From: Poriferisodalis sp026713105 | Lineage (GTDB): Bacteria > Actinomycetota > Acidimicrobiia > Acidimicrobiales > Poriferisodalaceae | Assembly: GCA_965115995.1 (NCBI GenBank) | Contig: OZ220472.1 | Location: 2,666,001 to 2,730,000, forward strand | Direction of reading: 5' to 3' | Length of the DNA: 64,000 nt | Shown here: positions 1-9,400 of the stretch, piece after piece | Layout: every line of letters starts with the position of its first letter | Numbering within the stretch: position 1 is the first letter of the stretch | Notes under the pieces: generated by a model | What the model saw: the letters and a program-made list of their open reading frames with translations, nothing else | Database searches by the model: none | What the model was told of the DNA's origin: nothing | Made by a program: the position numbers and the translations under genes

Positions 1-461
1 AAGAGCTGCTCGAAGCCCTGGAGGCCGCCCCACCGCAGCGCGGCTGGGTAGATGTTGTTCGTCGTGCAGAACACGACGCCGGGATCACCGAGGATCTCAG
101 GACCGAATTTCAGGATCACCCATATCTCCTCTGGGCGCCTGCGCCGCGAGAAGTTGAACATATGAAGGTTGATGTCCGTCACCGACAAGTTGACGTAGGC
201 GTGCCAGCGCTCGTCAAGGCGCCGATCGACAGCGTTGGGCTCGAAGACATGCTGCACCAATTCGTCCGCTGGAAGATCCTGGCGATTCTTCACGGCCTTG
301 CTGTACAGAATCCCTACAAATCCCTTGACTGTCGTGAAGTGCACGATGCTGGTGATGCCGCGTTCGGTCGCAGCCTCGACAACTTCTGGGCACCGTGGAG
401 CTTCCCGCACCTGCTCGCGCGTCTGCGGCTCGGCTTCCGGCACCCACCTGCCAGTGCTCAT
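1..461 (-). CDS. DarT-like ADP-ribosyltransferase (partial, 3' end outside window)
   Basis: Reading the minus strand from an ATG at 461 gives at least 153 codons without a stop before the window edge. The ATG overlaps the helicase stop as ATGA (461-458), so the two genes are translationally coupled. Residues of the form ITSIVHFTTVKGFVGIL, then YVNLSVTDINLHMF, then WVILKFGPEIL and VFCTTNNIYPAA follow the order of the DarT/DUF4433 fold (His-Phe-Thr start, N-S loop, W-V-L-K strand, TN motif). Known DarT enzymes ADP-ribosylate thymidine in single-stranded DNA and act as toxins or in phage defence. The catalytic Glu should lie in the missing C-terminal half, so activity cannot be judged. No DarG-like macrodomain antitoxin is visible on this side. 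Family call is moderate; function is inferred. Confidence 0.6.
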   Translation of the reverse strand, partial: MSTGRWVPEAEPQTREQVREAPRCPEVVEAATERGITSIVHFTTVKGFVGILYSKAVKNRQDLPADELVQHVFEPNAVDRRLDERWHAYVNLSVTDINLHMFNFSRRRRPEEIWVILKFGPEILGDPGVVFCTTNNIYPAALRWGGLQGFEQL

Positions 462-1888
462 GCCCTGACCAGCTCATACGTTGAAGGTTCCAGCAAACCG
501 ATCAGCGAGGATTCCTCGCCCGGCTTGTATCCGACCATCACAGACTTGCGGGCCCTGCCTACAGCCATAGCCAGCATGCGCCGAAGTCTCTCAAGATCGG
601 CATCGCCCTCATCGGCGCCGTGCGGAGTGACCCGTTGGCTCAGGCCGGGAAGCAGTACGTGGTCAAACTCGAGACCCTTCGCGGAATGCATCGTGCACAA
701 GGCGGCGACCTCGGGACCGGTGGGCCACTCGTTCTGCCTTGTCAGTTCGCAGTAGGGAATTGCGCGCTGGGCCAGCACCTTGCGGGCCTCGCTGAACCAA
801 CCGCCGCCGCGTGGCTGCAGCAGAACGACAGACTCCTTCTCGAGATCGGCGGTCAGTTCGAGCCGGTCGATCATGATCCTGAGCTGATCGCTGTACTTGC
901 CCGCCACCACCAGCGGCTTTGCGCCTGAGCGACGACACGTCGCGAAGTCCGGCAGCGTGCCGTCATCCTCAAGCGGGAGCCCGTTGACCAGCGGGTAGGC
1001 GAAAGCTGCTATCTCGGCGGTATTGCGATAGTTCGTCTTGAGTGTGTGAATGATCTCTGGACGGGCGCTGATGCCGACCTCCCGCCACTTGAAGTACTGC
1101 GGGTAGATGCGCTGCACTGCGTCGAGCACGAATGTCGTGTTGTGCGGATCCTGCAGGTGTCGCTGGATGGCCCGTACCTGGTTGGCTGAGAAGTCCTGCG
1201 CCTCGTCGACGATCACGACGTCGTAGGCCTTGTGGGACGCGGCAGCAGCAGCGAGCATCGTGAGATCGCTCCAGTCGATCTTCCCGCGCTGCCGCTTGGA
1301 GTCCATGTACGCAGGTATGGCCCCATAGATCAACTTCTCACGCGTCGGACGGGCCACACGCGGAGCCTTGCCTCGGCCGTCCCGATCAACCGTGAGGTAG
1401 TCCGACAGGTCGTCGGGATCGAAGTTGACGGGGTCGTATTCGAAACGGCCCAGGACGTACTGGACTTCGTCAACGAAGAACTCATGCTGGCGATTCGTAG
1501 CGAAGCTGTCGATGTGTGGCCGCAGCATCGCCGAGGTCTCATCGCCTCCGACGATGTCAACACGGCCCACAAGCGACCTTGCCCACCGGCTGAAGGTCTT
1601 GATCTCGAGGTCCAGCGCATCGTCCTGCGGCGTCGAGTTTCGAGCGAGTTCGGTGATGTAACCCTCAAGGGTCCTGTTGAAGGTCAGGACGAGCACACGT
1701 ACTGGCGCATCGTGGCCGAGACGCTCGCGTCGGTCCAAGCGAACCCGGATCTGCTCCTTCAATCTCAACAGAGCCGTCGTGGTCTTGCCGCTTCCCGCAG
1801 CACCCCGGATTATTCGGAATCCCTGCTTGACATCGGCGAGCACCTTCAACTGCTCGGGTGTCGGCGTGACGGTCGGCAAGACGCGCAT
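458..1888 (-). CDS. SF1 (UvrD/Rep-like) DNA helicase
   Basis: A 476-residue ATP-dependent helicase. Visible motifs in order: Walker A GAAGSGKTTT (29-38), Walker B/motif II VIVDEAQDFS (about 220-230), a motif III-like VLDAVQR, motif IV TLKTNYRNT, motif V TMHSAKGLEFDHVLLPG and a motif VI-like AVGRARKSV. This is shorter than full UvrD/PcrA (over 700 residues) and lacks large 1B/2B insertions, like many helicases of defence islands. It lies between an unknown two-part protein and a DarT-like gene. Its stop overlaps the DarT-like ATG, so at least these two are one operon. The likely role is unwinding or sensing DNA for the neighbouring effector; that is inference. Confidence 0.85.
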   Translation of the reverse strand: MRVLPTVTPTPEQLKVLADVKQGFRIIRGAAGSGKTTTALLRLKEQIRVRLDRRERLGHDAPVRVLVLTFNRTLEGYITELARNSTPQDDALDLEIKTFSRWARSLVGRVDIVGGDETSAMLRPHIDSFATNRQHEFFVDEVQYVLGRFEYDPVNFDPDDLSDYLTVDRDGRGKAPRVARPTREKLIYGAIPAYMDSKRQRGKIDWSDLTMLAAAAASHKAYDVVIVDEAQDFSANQVRAIQRHLQDPHNTTFVLDAVQRIYPQYFKWREVGISARPEIIHTLKTNYRNTAEIAAFAYPLVNGLPLEDDGTLPDFATCRRSGAKPLVVAGKYSDQLRIMIDRLELTADLEKESVVLLQPRGGGWFSEARKVLAQRAIPYCELTRQNEWPTGPEVAALCTMHSAKGLEFDHVLLPGLSQRVTPHGADEGDADLERLRRMLAMAVGRARKSVMVGYKPGEESSLIGLLEPSTYELVRA

Positions 1889-2004
1889 CTCGAAAACTCT
1901 CTGTTGTCAGCCCCACTGCCTGGGACCACGTGCGCACCACGGTACTGGTCGCAACTTCGCGATCCGGCGCGCCTTCCACAGAGGGCTCCGAGGATGACGC
2001 CGCG

Positions 2005-3099
2005 TCAGCTCAAGTCGGGTTGAAGGACACGGATCGGCTGGGTCCCGAGGAGGTGCCCGAGGTTGATTCCGGGATCGGTCACGAATTCAGGGGGCTTGCA
2101 TACCGGATCAGCCCGGAAATACAGATTCCACGCGGCCTGGCGGACAGCCGCTTCAAGCTGTGGATGCGGATGTTGCTTCTCGGTGAGCATCCCCGCCCAG
2201 AACGGCATGTAGCACAGGTTCCAGCCAGCGGTGAAGGCGTCGGGATCCCAAGGATTGCCCCAGATGTGACGAACCCCGAACCCGGACCTTCGCTCGATCG
2301 GGCGTCCCGTGTAGTTGGCCCATGCGTGCTGTGCGTACGCGTTGTCGCCGAGCGTGACCGAGCGGCCCTGCCATCGTGCCGTGTCGCCCCGGTTGCCGCC
2401 CGGGTAGTGCTCCCGGCTGGTCCTGGCCCGCCCGGGATACCACGGCGTTTGGCGGCGTACCGCGTCAGGGTGAGCGAAGAACGAATACTGGAACGCTGCA
2501 CGCACAATGGTCGAGCCACCCTGCTGCAAGAGTTGCTCCAGGGCGTCAATCGGCGACGGAAGCGGACCCTGCCAGGATTCAATCCAGACCTGTGAAGACG
2601 CTGAAGGCGCCGACTGCGTGGCAGCGGGCTTCGACGCTGGCCGCGTTGGCGAGCCGGTCGACGCCCCGCCTGCCTGAAGCGGCCGTGGTTGTTCACCCGG
2701 TGCCATGGGCGGGGCCGACGGCGCGCTCGGCGCGATGCCCCGCCGTTGTCGCCAGTGAGACGGTGCGGATGCCGACGCGACGGCACGCACCGGAGGCACC
2801 TGCGAGCGCGCACGTGGTCGCTTAGCGGATGCCCACTCGCAGAACACCTTCAGATTGGACGTGTAGCCAAGGCGCGAACCCGGTGACAAGACACCCTTGC
2901 TGTTCCGGTGAGCCCGACGATCGAGCAGCTCGTCGATTAGCGCTTGGTCGAACGCCGCCGGGTCATGACCGCGTGCGAGCGAGAACTCGATCCAGTCCTT
3001 GGCGATGCTCCGATGCTGTTTCTGTGCGCCTGCGCCAACGCACCGTTCACGCTGCAGGTGCTCGACATACTGCCTGAGCCATTGCGCCCACTCCGTCAT
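2005..3099 (-). CDS. Two-part protein of unknown function, possible HNH-like nuclease
   Basis: A 364-residue protein I do not recognise as a named family. Residues 1-90 are helical and resemble the core-binding (SAM-like) N-terminal domain of tyrosine recombinases, but no recombinase catalytic domain follows. Residues about 95-165 are a Pro/Ala/Ser-rich linker. The C-terminal part carries a conserved-looking block, VRHIWGNPWDPDAFTAGWN then LCYMPFWAGMLTEKQHPHP, whose His...Asn...His spacing resembles HNH endonucleases. It is first in the minus-strand unit, 116 bp before the helicase. A DNA-binding/nuclease role beside a helicase and an ADP-ribosyltransferase would fit a defence system, but the nuclease reading is tentative. 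Confidence 0.5.
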   Translation of the reverse strand: MTEWAQWLRQYVEHLQRERCVGAGAQKQHRSIAKDWIEFSLARGHDPAAFDQALIDELLDRRAHRNSKGVLSPGSRLGYTSNLKVFCEWASAKRPRARSQVPPVRAVASASAPSHWRQRRGIAPSAPSAPPMAPGEQPRPLQAGGASTGSPTRPASKPAATQSAPSASSQVWIESWQGPLPSPIDALEQLLQQGGSTIVRAAFQYSFFAHPDAVRRQTPWYPGRARTSREHYPGGNRGDTARWQGRSVTLGDNAYAQHAWANYTGRPIERRSGFGVRHIWGNPWDPDAFTAGWNLCYMPFWAGMLTEKQHPHPQLEAAVRQAAWNLYFRADPVCKPPEFVTDPGINLGHLLGTQPIRVLQPDLS

Positions 3100-3251
3100 C
3101 TCGTCTCTCGTCGTTGCGGTCGGTATGCGCTGCGCGACCGTACTCGGGTCCCTCAGTCGGCCGTTCGAACGCCGGGATCAACTCAGTCAATGCCGAATCT
3201 TTGAGCATTCGCACTCATACTGTTGGTTGTGCCCCCGACGGGTGCGGACAC

Positions 3252-3470
3252 TCAGAACGCCTTACGGCGCCCCGGGTGTCGGGCGCTCAGACGGTGAACG
3301 CTGGTGCAGGCGACAGCGGCGACGAGCGACTCGACAACGAGCAGTGCCCACGGGGCCACGAGCAGTATCTAGCGGCGCGCCGGTTCGTCGTACATCCACA
3401 GCCATGCTTCGGTCGTGCCATCCGGCAATCCGACCGGAGGCGCCGGTTCATCGCTGGCGCTGCGACGTCA
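3252..3470 (-). pseudogene. Degraded membrane-protein remnant in a 500-bp gap
   Basis: The 3100-3602 gap has no convincing intact gene. On the minus strand one frame from 3467 reads a Pro-rich linker, then LPDGTTEAWLWMYDEPARR, an in-frame amber stop (3371-3369), then a hydrophobic stretch ILLVAPWALLVVESLVAAVA and a basic tail ending at a TGA (3254-3252). The protein-like composition across the stop suggests a decayed gene ending in a membrane segment. Its 5' part is unclear because of frame changes near 3470. Confidence 0.25.
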
Positions 3471-3602
3471 GCAAGAGGCGCTGCGGGTGGGGGCAGCTTC
3501 GGTGCCGTCGGGGTGTCAGGCCCCTACCCGACGGTCTGAGTCCCGCCGCCGGTCATGGCACTCCGCCGTGCCGTCGTGTCATGGCTTCGGACCGTGGTGA
3601 CG

Positions 3603-4283
3603 TCAGTCCGGGATCGGCGGGTAGTCGGCTTCGGCAAGGCGCAGCGCTTCGGGCGGGCAGGTAACGAGGTGTTCGAGGTCGGCGCACTCGTCGGCGAACC
3701 ATGCGAGGTCTTCGTCGATGGCGAGCACGGAGGCTTTCGCACTCAGGATGTCTGCCGGTCCGAACAGTTCGGATCCGTCGCAGGCGGCGATGAAGTCGAA
3801 GTACGACGCCCGGAGTTCGACGGCGGGGGCGACACTGGCTGCCCATGTCCTCGCGCGCGCATTGAGGGCAGCCACGTATCGGTCCCAGTTGGCGTCGGTC
3901 GGGGAGGTCTCGTAGGCATCGCCCGCTGCCCGCAATGCGTCGAGGGTCTCGTTGTCCGCCCCGATGGTCTCGTTGTGGGCGTTAACGAGCACCCCGTTGG
4001 CCGTGGACACTTCGTCGCAGGTGGCCTCCTGCCGGGCGGGCGAGATGTAATGCTCAGTCGTCGTGGTGGTCGTGGCCGTCGTTGACGCGTCTGTTGCGAG
4101 TGCTGCTTCGAGTTCGGATTCGAGGTCAGCGATTCGGGCTTCGAGGTCGGCAGTGCGAGCGGCGGCGTTGTCATCGCCCGAGGCGCATCCGGCGGCGAGC
4201 AGCACGACGGCACAGGCGACCGCAGCAAGTGAGCGCTGGCGTGATGTAAAGGCCTCGCAGCGTAGTGACATGCGTCGTGTCAT
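3603..4283 (-). CDS. Secreted lipoprotein with short coiled coil
   Basis: A predicted 226-residue lipoprotein. The start at 4283 is preferred because its ATG overlaps the upstream remnant's TGA (ATGA, 4283-4280) and gives a good signal peptide: basic start, hydrophobic run, lipobox LLAAGC. A heptad-like segment ADLEARIADLESELEAAL follows, then a Thr-rich stretch, then a globular part with several Cys residues. A longer reading from 4391 exists but lacks the signal context. I do not recognise the family. It would be anchored outside the membrane. The coupled upstream gene has been cut by an insertion sequence, so expression may be altered. Confidence 0.65.
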   Translation of the reverse strand: MTRRMSLRCEAFTSRQRSLAAVACAVVLLAAGCASGDDNAAARTADLEARIADLESELEAALATDASTTATTTTTTEHYISPARQEATCDEVSTANGVLVNAHNETIGADNETLDALRAAGDAYETSPTDANWDRYVAALNARARTWAASVAPAVELRASYFDFIAACDGSELFGPADILSAKASVLAIDEDLAWFADECADLEHLVTCPPEALRLAEADYPPIPD

Positions 4284-4473
4284 GGCTTTGGTCGTGTCTT
4301 CAAGACGCTCGCGATGAGCACGAGCGAGAACGATAGGACGCCGAGTGCTTCGCTGACGGTCAAAGGGGGCGGTGCGCCTGCGGCGAGCCAATCGAAGGTG
4401 TCAAGAGCCCCGAACCTGCCCCCAGAGCGCTCGTCATTTCCGAGAATCTCTTCCCGACATCCGAGAGTGTAGA
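4280..4473 (-). pseudogene. C-terminal remnant of a membrane protein cut by IS copy 1
   Basis: On the minus strand a frame ending at 4280 encodes about 60 residues including DTFDWLAAGAPPPLTVSEAL and a hydrophobic helix LGVLSFSLVLIASVL, ending in a basic tail. Its TGA overlaps the ATG of the downstream lipoprotein, the usual sign of a genuine coupled gene. The frame runs into IS copy 1 at 4474. Beyond the IS, the same frame soon meets a stop, so the 5' part is lost or frameshifted. Confidence 0.4.
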
Positions 4474-4476
4474 TAA

Positions 4477-5444
4477 GAGGCCGCGCCAATAGGCGACCAT
4501 CCACCAGTCGTCGGGTTGGGCTCGCTGTGATGCGGGCTGCTTTCCGAACCGACGACTGGCGGAGGTGCCTGCTCATCATGCGCGCTTTGGCGAAGGCTGT
4601 GGTGGATGTGATCTGGGCGGCGGTGGAGCCGCGGTTGCCTCGGGCACCGGATCGGCACCCGCTGGGCTGCCACCGTCCGCGCGTCAGCGACCGGTTGTGC
4701 TTGCAGGGGATCGTGTGGCGGCTGGCGCTGGGCTGTTCGTGGGTGTCGGTGGAGACCTTGTTGGACAACCAAGTGTCGGACACGACGCTGCGCCGCAGAC
4801 GCGACGAGTGGGTCGCGGCGGGTGTGTTCGACGCCGTTGCCGCGGAGGCGCTCGCCGCCTGGGACCGCATCATGGGTCTGCGGCTGCCCGATGTGTGCAT
4901 CGACGGATCGATCCACAAGGCCCCTTGCGGCGGCCCTGGAACCGGCAAAAGCCCTGTTGACAGGCGCAAACTGGGCTGGAAGTTGTCCGTAGCGGTCGAC
5001 GGGGCGGGCATCCCGGTCGCGTGGGCCGCAGACGGCGCGAACCGCAACGACATCATGCTGTTTGGCCCCACCGTGGACCAGATCGTCGAACGCGGCCTGC
5101 ACCACGACATCGACACCTTGCACCTCGACCGCGGCTACTGGGGCGCCCGCGTCGACCACGCAGCAGCCGCGGCGGGCATCACCGACTTGGTGAGGCCCCC
5201 CAAGCGCAAACCCGGCCACGACCGCCCCGCCGAACCCGTCCAAACACCGCTGGGGCTGCGCTGGCGAGTCGAGCGCGCCAACTCATGGCTGTCCAGCTAC
5301 GGGCAACTACGACGCAACACCGACCGAAAACCCGAGCACCGCCTCGCACAGACCGCCCTCGCCGTCTCCTTGATCATCACCATCAAGCTCATCGACCACC
5401 GAGACCGCTGGGACCCCCACTGACCCACCTATTGGCGCATCCTC
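4477..5444 (+). mobile_element. IS5-family insertion sequence, copy 1 (968 bp)
   Basis: The ends are GAGGCCGCGCCAATAGG on the left and the inverted GAGGATGCGCCAATAGG on the right, 15 of 17 matching. They are flanked by a TAA duplication (4474-4476 and 5445-5447). The boundaries come from comparison with copy 2 at 49135-50102, which has the same length, the same ends and also a TAA duplication. A three-base TNA-type duplication agrees with the IS1031-like branch of the IS5 family. It carries one transposase gene on the plus strand. Confidence 0.9.
4527..5423 (+). CDS. IS5-family DDE transposase (copy 1)
   Basis: A 298-residue transposase. The N-terminal part (to about 110) is the DUF4096-like DNA-binding region. 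The catalytic triad is visible as DVCIDGSIH (first Asp), LHLDRGYWGAR (second Asp in the DRGY motif) and WRVERANSWL (Glu). The start is GTG 4527 or ATG 4530; an internal ATG at 4578 is less likely. Its protein is identical to that of copy 2, which implies recent movement. No frameshift is present, so it appears active. Confidence 0.93.
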   Translation: MMRAAFRTDDWRRCLLIMRALAKAVVDVIWAAVEPRLPRAPDRHPLGCHRPRVSDRLCLQGIVWRLALGCSWVSVETLLDNQVSDTTLRRRRDEWVAAGVFDAVAAEALAAWDRIMGLRLPDVCIDGSIHKAPCGGPGTGKSPVDRRKLGWKLSVAVDGAGIPVAWAADGANRNDIMLFGPTVDQIVERGLHHDIDTLHLDRGYWGARVDHAAAAAGITDLVRPPKRKPGHDRPAEPVQTPLGLRWRVERANSWLSSYGQLRRNTDRKPEHRLAQTALAVSLIITIKLIDHRDRWDPH

Positions 5445-5576
5445 TAATCCGACTTCGACACTGTCGGAAATTTGACTCTCAAGCTGCAACATTCCCGACG
5501 GCAGCGAATCACCCGACCGACCATGGTTCCGGAAGTGGTGCGCCTCATCAATCACCACAACATCGGCCCAAGGCCG
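5445..5576 (-). pseudogene. Helicase Walker B remnant next to IS copy 1
   Basis: A minus-strand frame downstream of the toxin gene reads WADVVVIDEAHHFRNHGRS, a typical DEAH-box (motif II) of an SF2 helicase, then about 25 residues before the IS. After removing the IS and one TAA the frame continues about 40 residues to a stop, without any later helicase motif. It is a small fragment of a former helicase gene, probably left by rearrangement. Confidence 0.45.
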
Positions 5577-5996
5577 TCAGTCAGTCGGGTTGGCGGGCTC
5601 GACGTGCAGGTCGATGCCTTCGGCTTCGGCGACCTCGGGCCACGAGCGACCCACGTTGCCGTGCGCCACATGCACCGCTGTCCCGAGCACGACGCCTGCC
5701 GACAGCAGTTCTGCACCCACGAGGCTCAGCGGATGCAGGGTCATCAGGCGAGCGGCGGTGGCGGTGAGATGGCGCGGGTCGATCACGCGCAGCATGTCCG
5801 AAGGGGGCGCCACAACGAGACGCAGCACCCGCTCGTCGACCCCGCTGCTCAAGCGTCCCTGCAAGCGCATGTCCAGAACGGCCCGCACCAGCCGGAAGTG
5901 GAATCCCCACGGAATCCACGGAGCTGCGTCGGGCCAATGTCGAACCTGCCGTCCAGAGAGGATCGACAGCGCGAGATGATCGTCGACTACCGGCAC
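5577..5996 (-). CDS. Putative PIN-like toxin of a type II toxin-antitoxin pair
   Basis: A 139-residue protein beginning VPVVDDHLALSIL (GTG start), the form of a PIN-domain first strand with adjacent acidic residues. The C-terminal part LSLVGAELLSAGVVLGTAVHVA followed by VAEAEGIDLHV resembles the last PIN helices and strand. The other acidic ligands of classical VapC (ETAD- and DxD-like) are weak, so this is PIN-like rather than a standard VapC. It lies 24 bp after a ribbon-helix-helix gene on the same strand, the normal order of antitoxin then toxin. PIN toxins cleave RNA; activity here is inferred. Confidence 0.55.
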   Translation of the reverse strand: MPVVDDHLALSILSGRQVRHWPDAAPWIPWGFHFRLVRAVLDMRLQGRLSSGVDERVLRLVVAPPSDMLRVIDPRHLTATAARLMTLHPLSLVGAELLSAGVVLGTAVHVAHGNVGRSWPEVAEAEGIDLHVEPANPTD

Positions 5997-6020
5997 AGCC
6001 GCTGAGATCCGGCGCCGGGC

Positions 6021-6275
6021 CTAGCCGGGCTCGGTCTCGACCGGGTCGATGCCGAGCTGCGGATCTCCGTCGAACAAGCGCCGCGACACCGCGGTGTAGC
6101 CGTCGGCGAGTTCGGTCAGGGCTCGGCGGATCTCGGCGTCCACCACGACCGGCTGGGCAGCAGCATCGTCGATGATGCCTCGCAGAACAGCGCTGCGAGT
6201 CGTGCCGTCAACGGCGGCACGAGCATCGAGATACTCGGCCTGTTCCGCCGTCAGGTACACGTTCGTGCGCTGCAT
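6021..6275 (-). CDS. Ribbon-helix-helix antitoxin/repressor
   Basis: An 84-residue protein from the ATG at 6275. The N-terminal part MQRTNVYLTAEQAEYLDARA followed by TTRSAVLRGIIDD is a clear RHH_1/CopG DNA-binding fold (strand, helix, helix). The C-terminal half would wrap the partner toxin. A longer start at 6335 adds 20 residues that do not fit the family. A TACGAT -10-like box lies 7 bp upstream of this ATG, suggesting a leaderless message. The pair probably represses its own promoter. Confidence 0.75.
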   Translation of the reverse strand: MQRTNVYLTAEQAEYLDARAAVDGTTRSAVLRGIIDDAAAQPVVVDAEIRRALTELADGYTAVSRRLFDGDPQLGIDPVETEPG

Positions 6276-6282
6276 ACACCAC

Positions 6283-6288
6283 ATCGTA
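6283..6288 (-). promoter_or_regulatory. -10 box of the antitoxin-toxin operon
   Basis: On the minus strand TACGAT is followed by 7 bases and then the ATG at 6275. This spacing places the transcription start at or next to the start codon, supporting the short start and a leaderless mRNA. Confidence 0.4.
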
Positions 6289-6413
6289 CACCGCCTCACC
6301 GCTATCTGAGCTCCACCCAAGGTTGAGTTGAACATGGGGGCTCGTACCGGTTGAGAGTGAGGATTTAGTCATACAAGATCGGAACATGTATCTCTAGACA
6401 CGTATCGGGTTCA

Positions 6414-9400
6414 GTGACTGTGGCATGCTGTGGCCTCAGCCAATCCGTCCAGGAGGTCATCCGTGCTCTCATTGACGAAGCAGCGGTGTCGGTGGACCGC
6501 TTCTACCCCCCCCCCCCGGATCGGTTGCCCATAATCGTTAGGCGCTTTCGCTTGCGCAGGCTCGCATCCGCGCTTGCTGCAGTGCTGCTTGGGATGGCGG
6601 CGCTGCCGCTCGTGGCTGGACCGGCACAAGCACAGGCAGGCACGGCGACGGTGGTCGGTGTCGCGATCGCCTCGGATGCCGGCGACGACGGCACCTACGC
6701 CCTGGGCGAGAGCATCCGGGTAACGCTCACCTTCAGCGAAACGGTCACGGTGGCGGGCGCGCCGCGGCTGAAGATCGACATGGACCCCGCCGAGTGGGGC
6801 GAGAAATGGGCCAGCTACGAAACCGGCAGCGGCACCACGCAGCTCACCTTCGCCCACACCGTGGTCGAACCCAACACATCCACCCAAGGCATCGCCGTAC
6901 TCGCCGACACCCTCGAGCTCAACGGCGGCACCATCCACTCAGCAGCATCCCAGACCGATGCCGACCTGACGCACACTGGTCTGAGCCACGACGCCGACCA
7001 TAAGGTCGACTGGCAACTCACTCCCAACCAGGCCTCGGTCGCCGGCGTGGCCATCACCTCCGACGCCGGCGACGACGGCACCTACGCCCTGGGCGAGACC
7101 ATCCGGGTAACGCTCACCTTCAGCGAAACGGTCACGGTGGCTGGCGCGCCGCGGCTGAAGATCGACATGGACCCCGCCGAGTGGGGCGAGAAATGGGCCA
7201 GCTACGAAGACGGCAGCCGCACTACAGAGCTGACTTTCTCCTACATCGTGGCCGAGCCCAACATCTCCACCCACGGCATCGCCGTGCTGGAGGATTCACT
7301 CGAGCTCAACAACGGCGAGATCCGCACGCTGTCTTCGCTGTTCCACGCTGCGCTGTCCCACCCGGGGCTCGATCACGACGCCAGCCACACGGTGGACTGG
7401 CAGCAGTCGCCGCAGCCGCCCTCAGTGGCGGGCGTGGCGGTCTCCTCGGACGCCGGGAGCGACAACACCTACGCCTTGGGCGAGACCATCACGGTGACGG
7501 TGACATTCAACGAGGCGGTGAACGTAACGGGCCAGCCGCGGTTGAAGATCGACATGGACCCCGCTGAGTGGGGCGAGAAATGGGCCAGCTACGAAAGCGG
7601 CACCGGCACCACAGACCTCACGTTCACCTACGCCGTGACCGAACCAAACATCTCCGCCCAGGGCATTGCCGTGCTCGCCGACACCCTCGAGCTCAACAAC
7701 GGCACCGTCCGCTCGGCAGCATCCCAAACCGACGCCGACCTGGCGCACACAGGTCTGAGCCACGACGCCGACCACAAGGTCGACTGGCAGCTAGCGCCCA
7801 ACCAGGCCCCGTTGATCAACACGCAGGCGAGCAACCACGACCTCTTCGCCGGGAGGCAGCACGCGCCCCAAGGATTTTGGGTGAGCAAGCCTTTCCATGG
7901 CATCTTCTCCGACCCCGATGGCGACGAACTGACCTACACCGCCTCCGTCACGGGCGGCGACCGCCAACTGGTGGAGACGCTCAGTGTCACGCTCGACGCA
8001 GAGTTGCGAAGAACTCGTGACCTGTGGCAGCCGGTCGGGACATTCGACCGCGTGTTCTTTAGGGCCCATCCGGAAGAGAACGCTGCTTGGAAGACCGTCA
8101 GCCCGGCCCTCCCCGACCCACTGATCACAACCGTGACACTGACTGCCACCGACCCCGATGGACTGTCTGCCTCGGTGGACGGGCTCTTCGTCACCGACTG
8201 GGACAGCGAGCCGGTCTTGACAAGTGCTACGGCCAGACCAGAGGCCATCGAACTGACCTTCGATCAGGCGTTGCAGGGCGTTCCGGCACTCGACCAGTTC
8301 ACGGTGAACGTGGCCGACAGCGATCGTGTCGAAGCCGCGGTGGCAGTCAGTCGGGTGTCGGTGAGCGGGCCGGTGGTAACGCTCGAGATGGCATCGCCGT
8401 TAGGGCCGGAACAGACGGTCACCGTGGGTTATGCCCACCAGGCTGACGGCTCCTTGCAACGAGCAGGCGGCGGCGATCATGTGAGCAGTTTCACCGGTCA
8501 CGAGGTAGCAGTGGCACTGCCCGAACTCTCGGTCTCGGTATGCGACCGTACGCCGGCGGTGCGCGACGTCATAGTGGCAAGGGTCGGGGGCAATAAGGAA
8601 TGCGGTGACATCACCGCCAACGATCTGATCCAGGTGAGGTCCATTTCCTTCGGCAGTGCCCATCAAGGTGTGACTTCCTTGAACTTGAGATCCGGCGATT
8701 TCGAGGGCTTGCGCAACCTGCGGAACCTGAACTTTGGCTGGCACAGCGTGTCCAACTTGCCCTCCGACATCTTCGACGGTTTGTCAAGGCTGAGGAGGCT
8801 CGATCTGAGCGTGCCCGGCGGGGGCCACCCCGGGTACATCGGGAAGGACTACGGGTTGACTGCTCTGCCCGCGGGCGTATTCGACGACCTGACCAGCCTG
8901 GAATCGCTGGACCTCAGTGGCAACCATCGCGTGCACACCCTGCCCGAAGGCATCTTCGACCACCTGACCAACCTGCAAGAGCTGAATCTGGCACTACTGG
9001 GCTTGTCCACATTGCCCGCGGGCGTATTCGACAGCCTGTCCAACCTGGAAAACCTGAGCTTGGAGGCCAATGCTCGACACTGGTTCTCCCGTGGGCTCGG
9101 ATTGACCACATTGCCCGAAGGCATCTTCGACCACCTGACCAAGTTGGAAAACCTGGACCTGCATGCCAATAGCCTGACCGAGCTTGACGAGGACATGTTC
9201 GACACGCTGTCCAACCTGCAAGCGCTGTATCTAGATGGCAACCTCCTCACCGAGTTACCCGAAGACATCTTCGACGGTCTGTCCAACTTGCAACGCTTGA
9301 ATCTCGACGACAACGGTCTGGAAGCGCTGCCCGAAGACGTCTTCGACGGCCTGTCCAACCTGGAAAATCTGGACTTGGGCTATCAGCGCGTGGTTGACGG

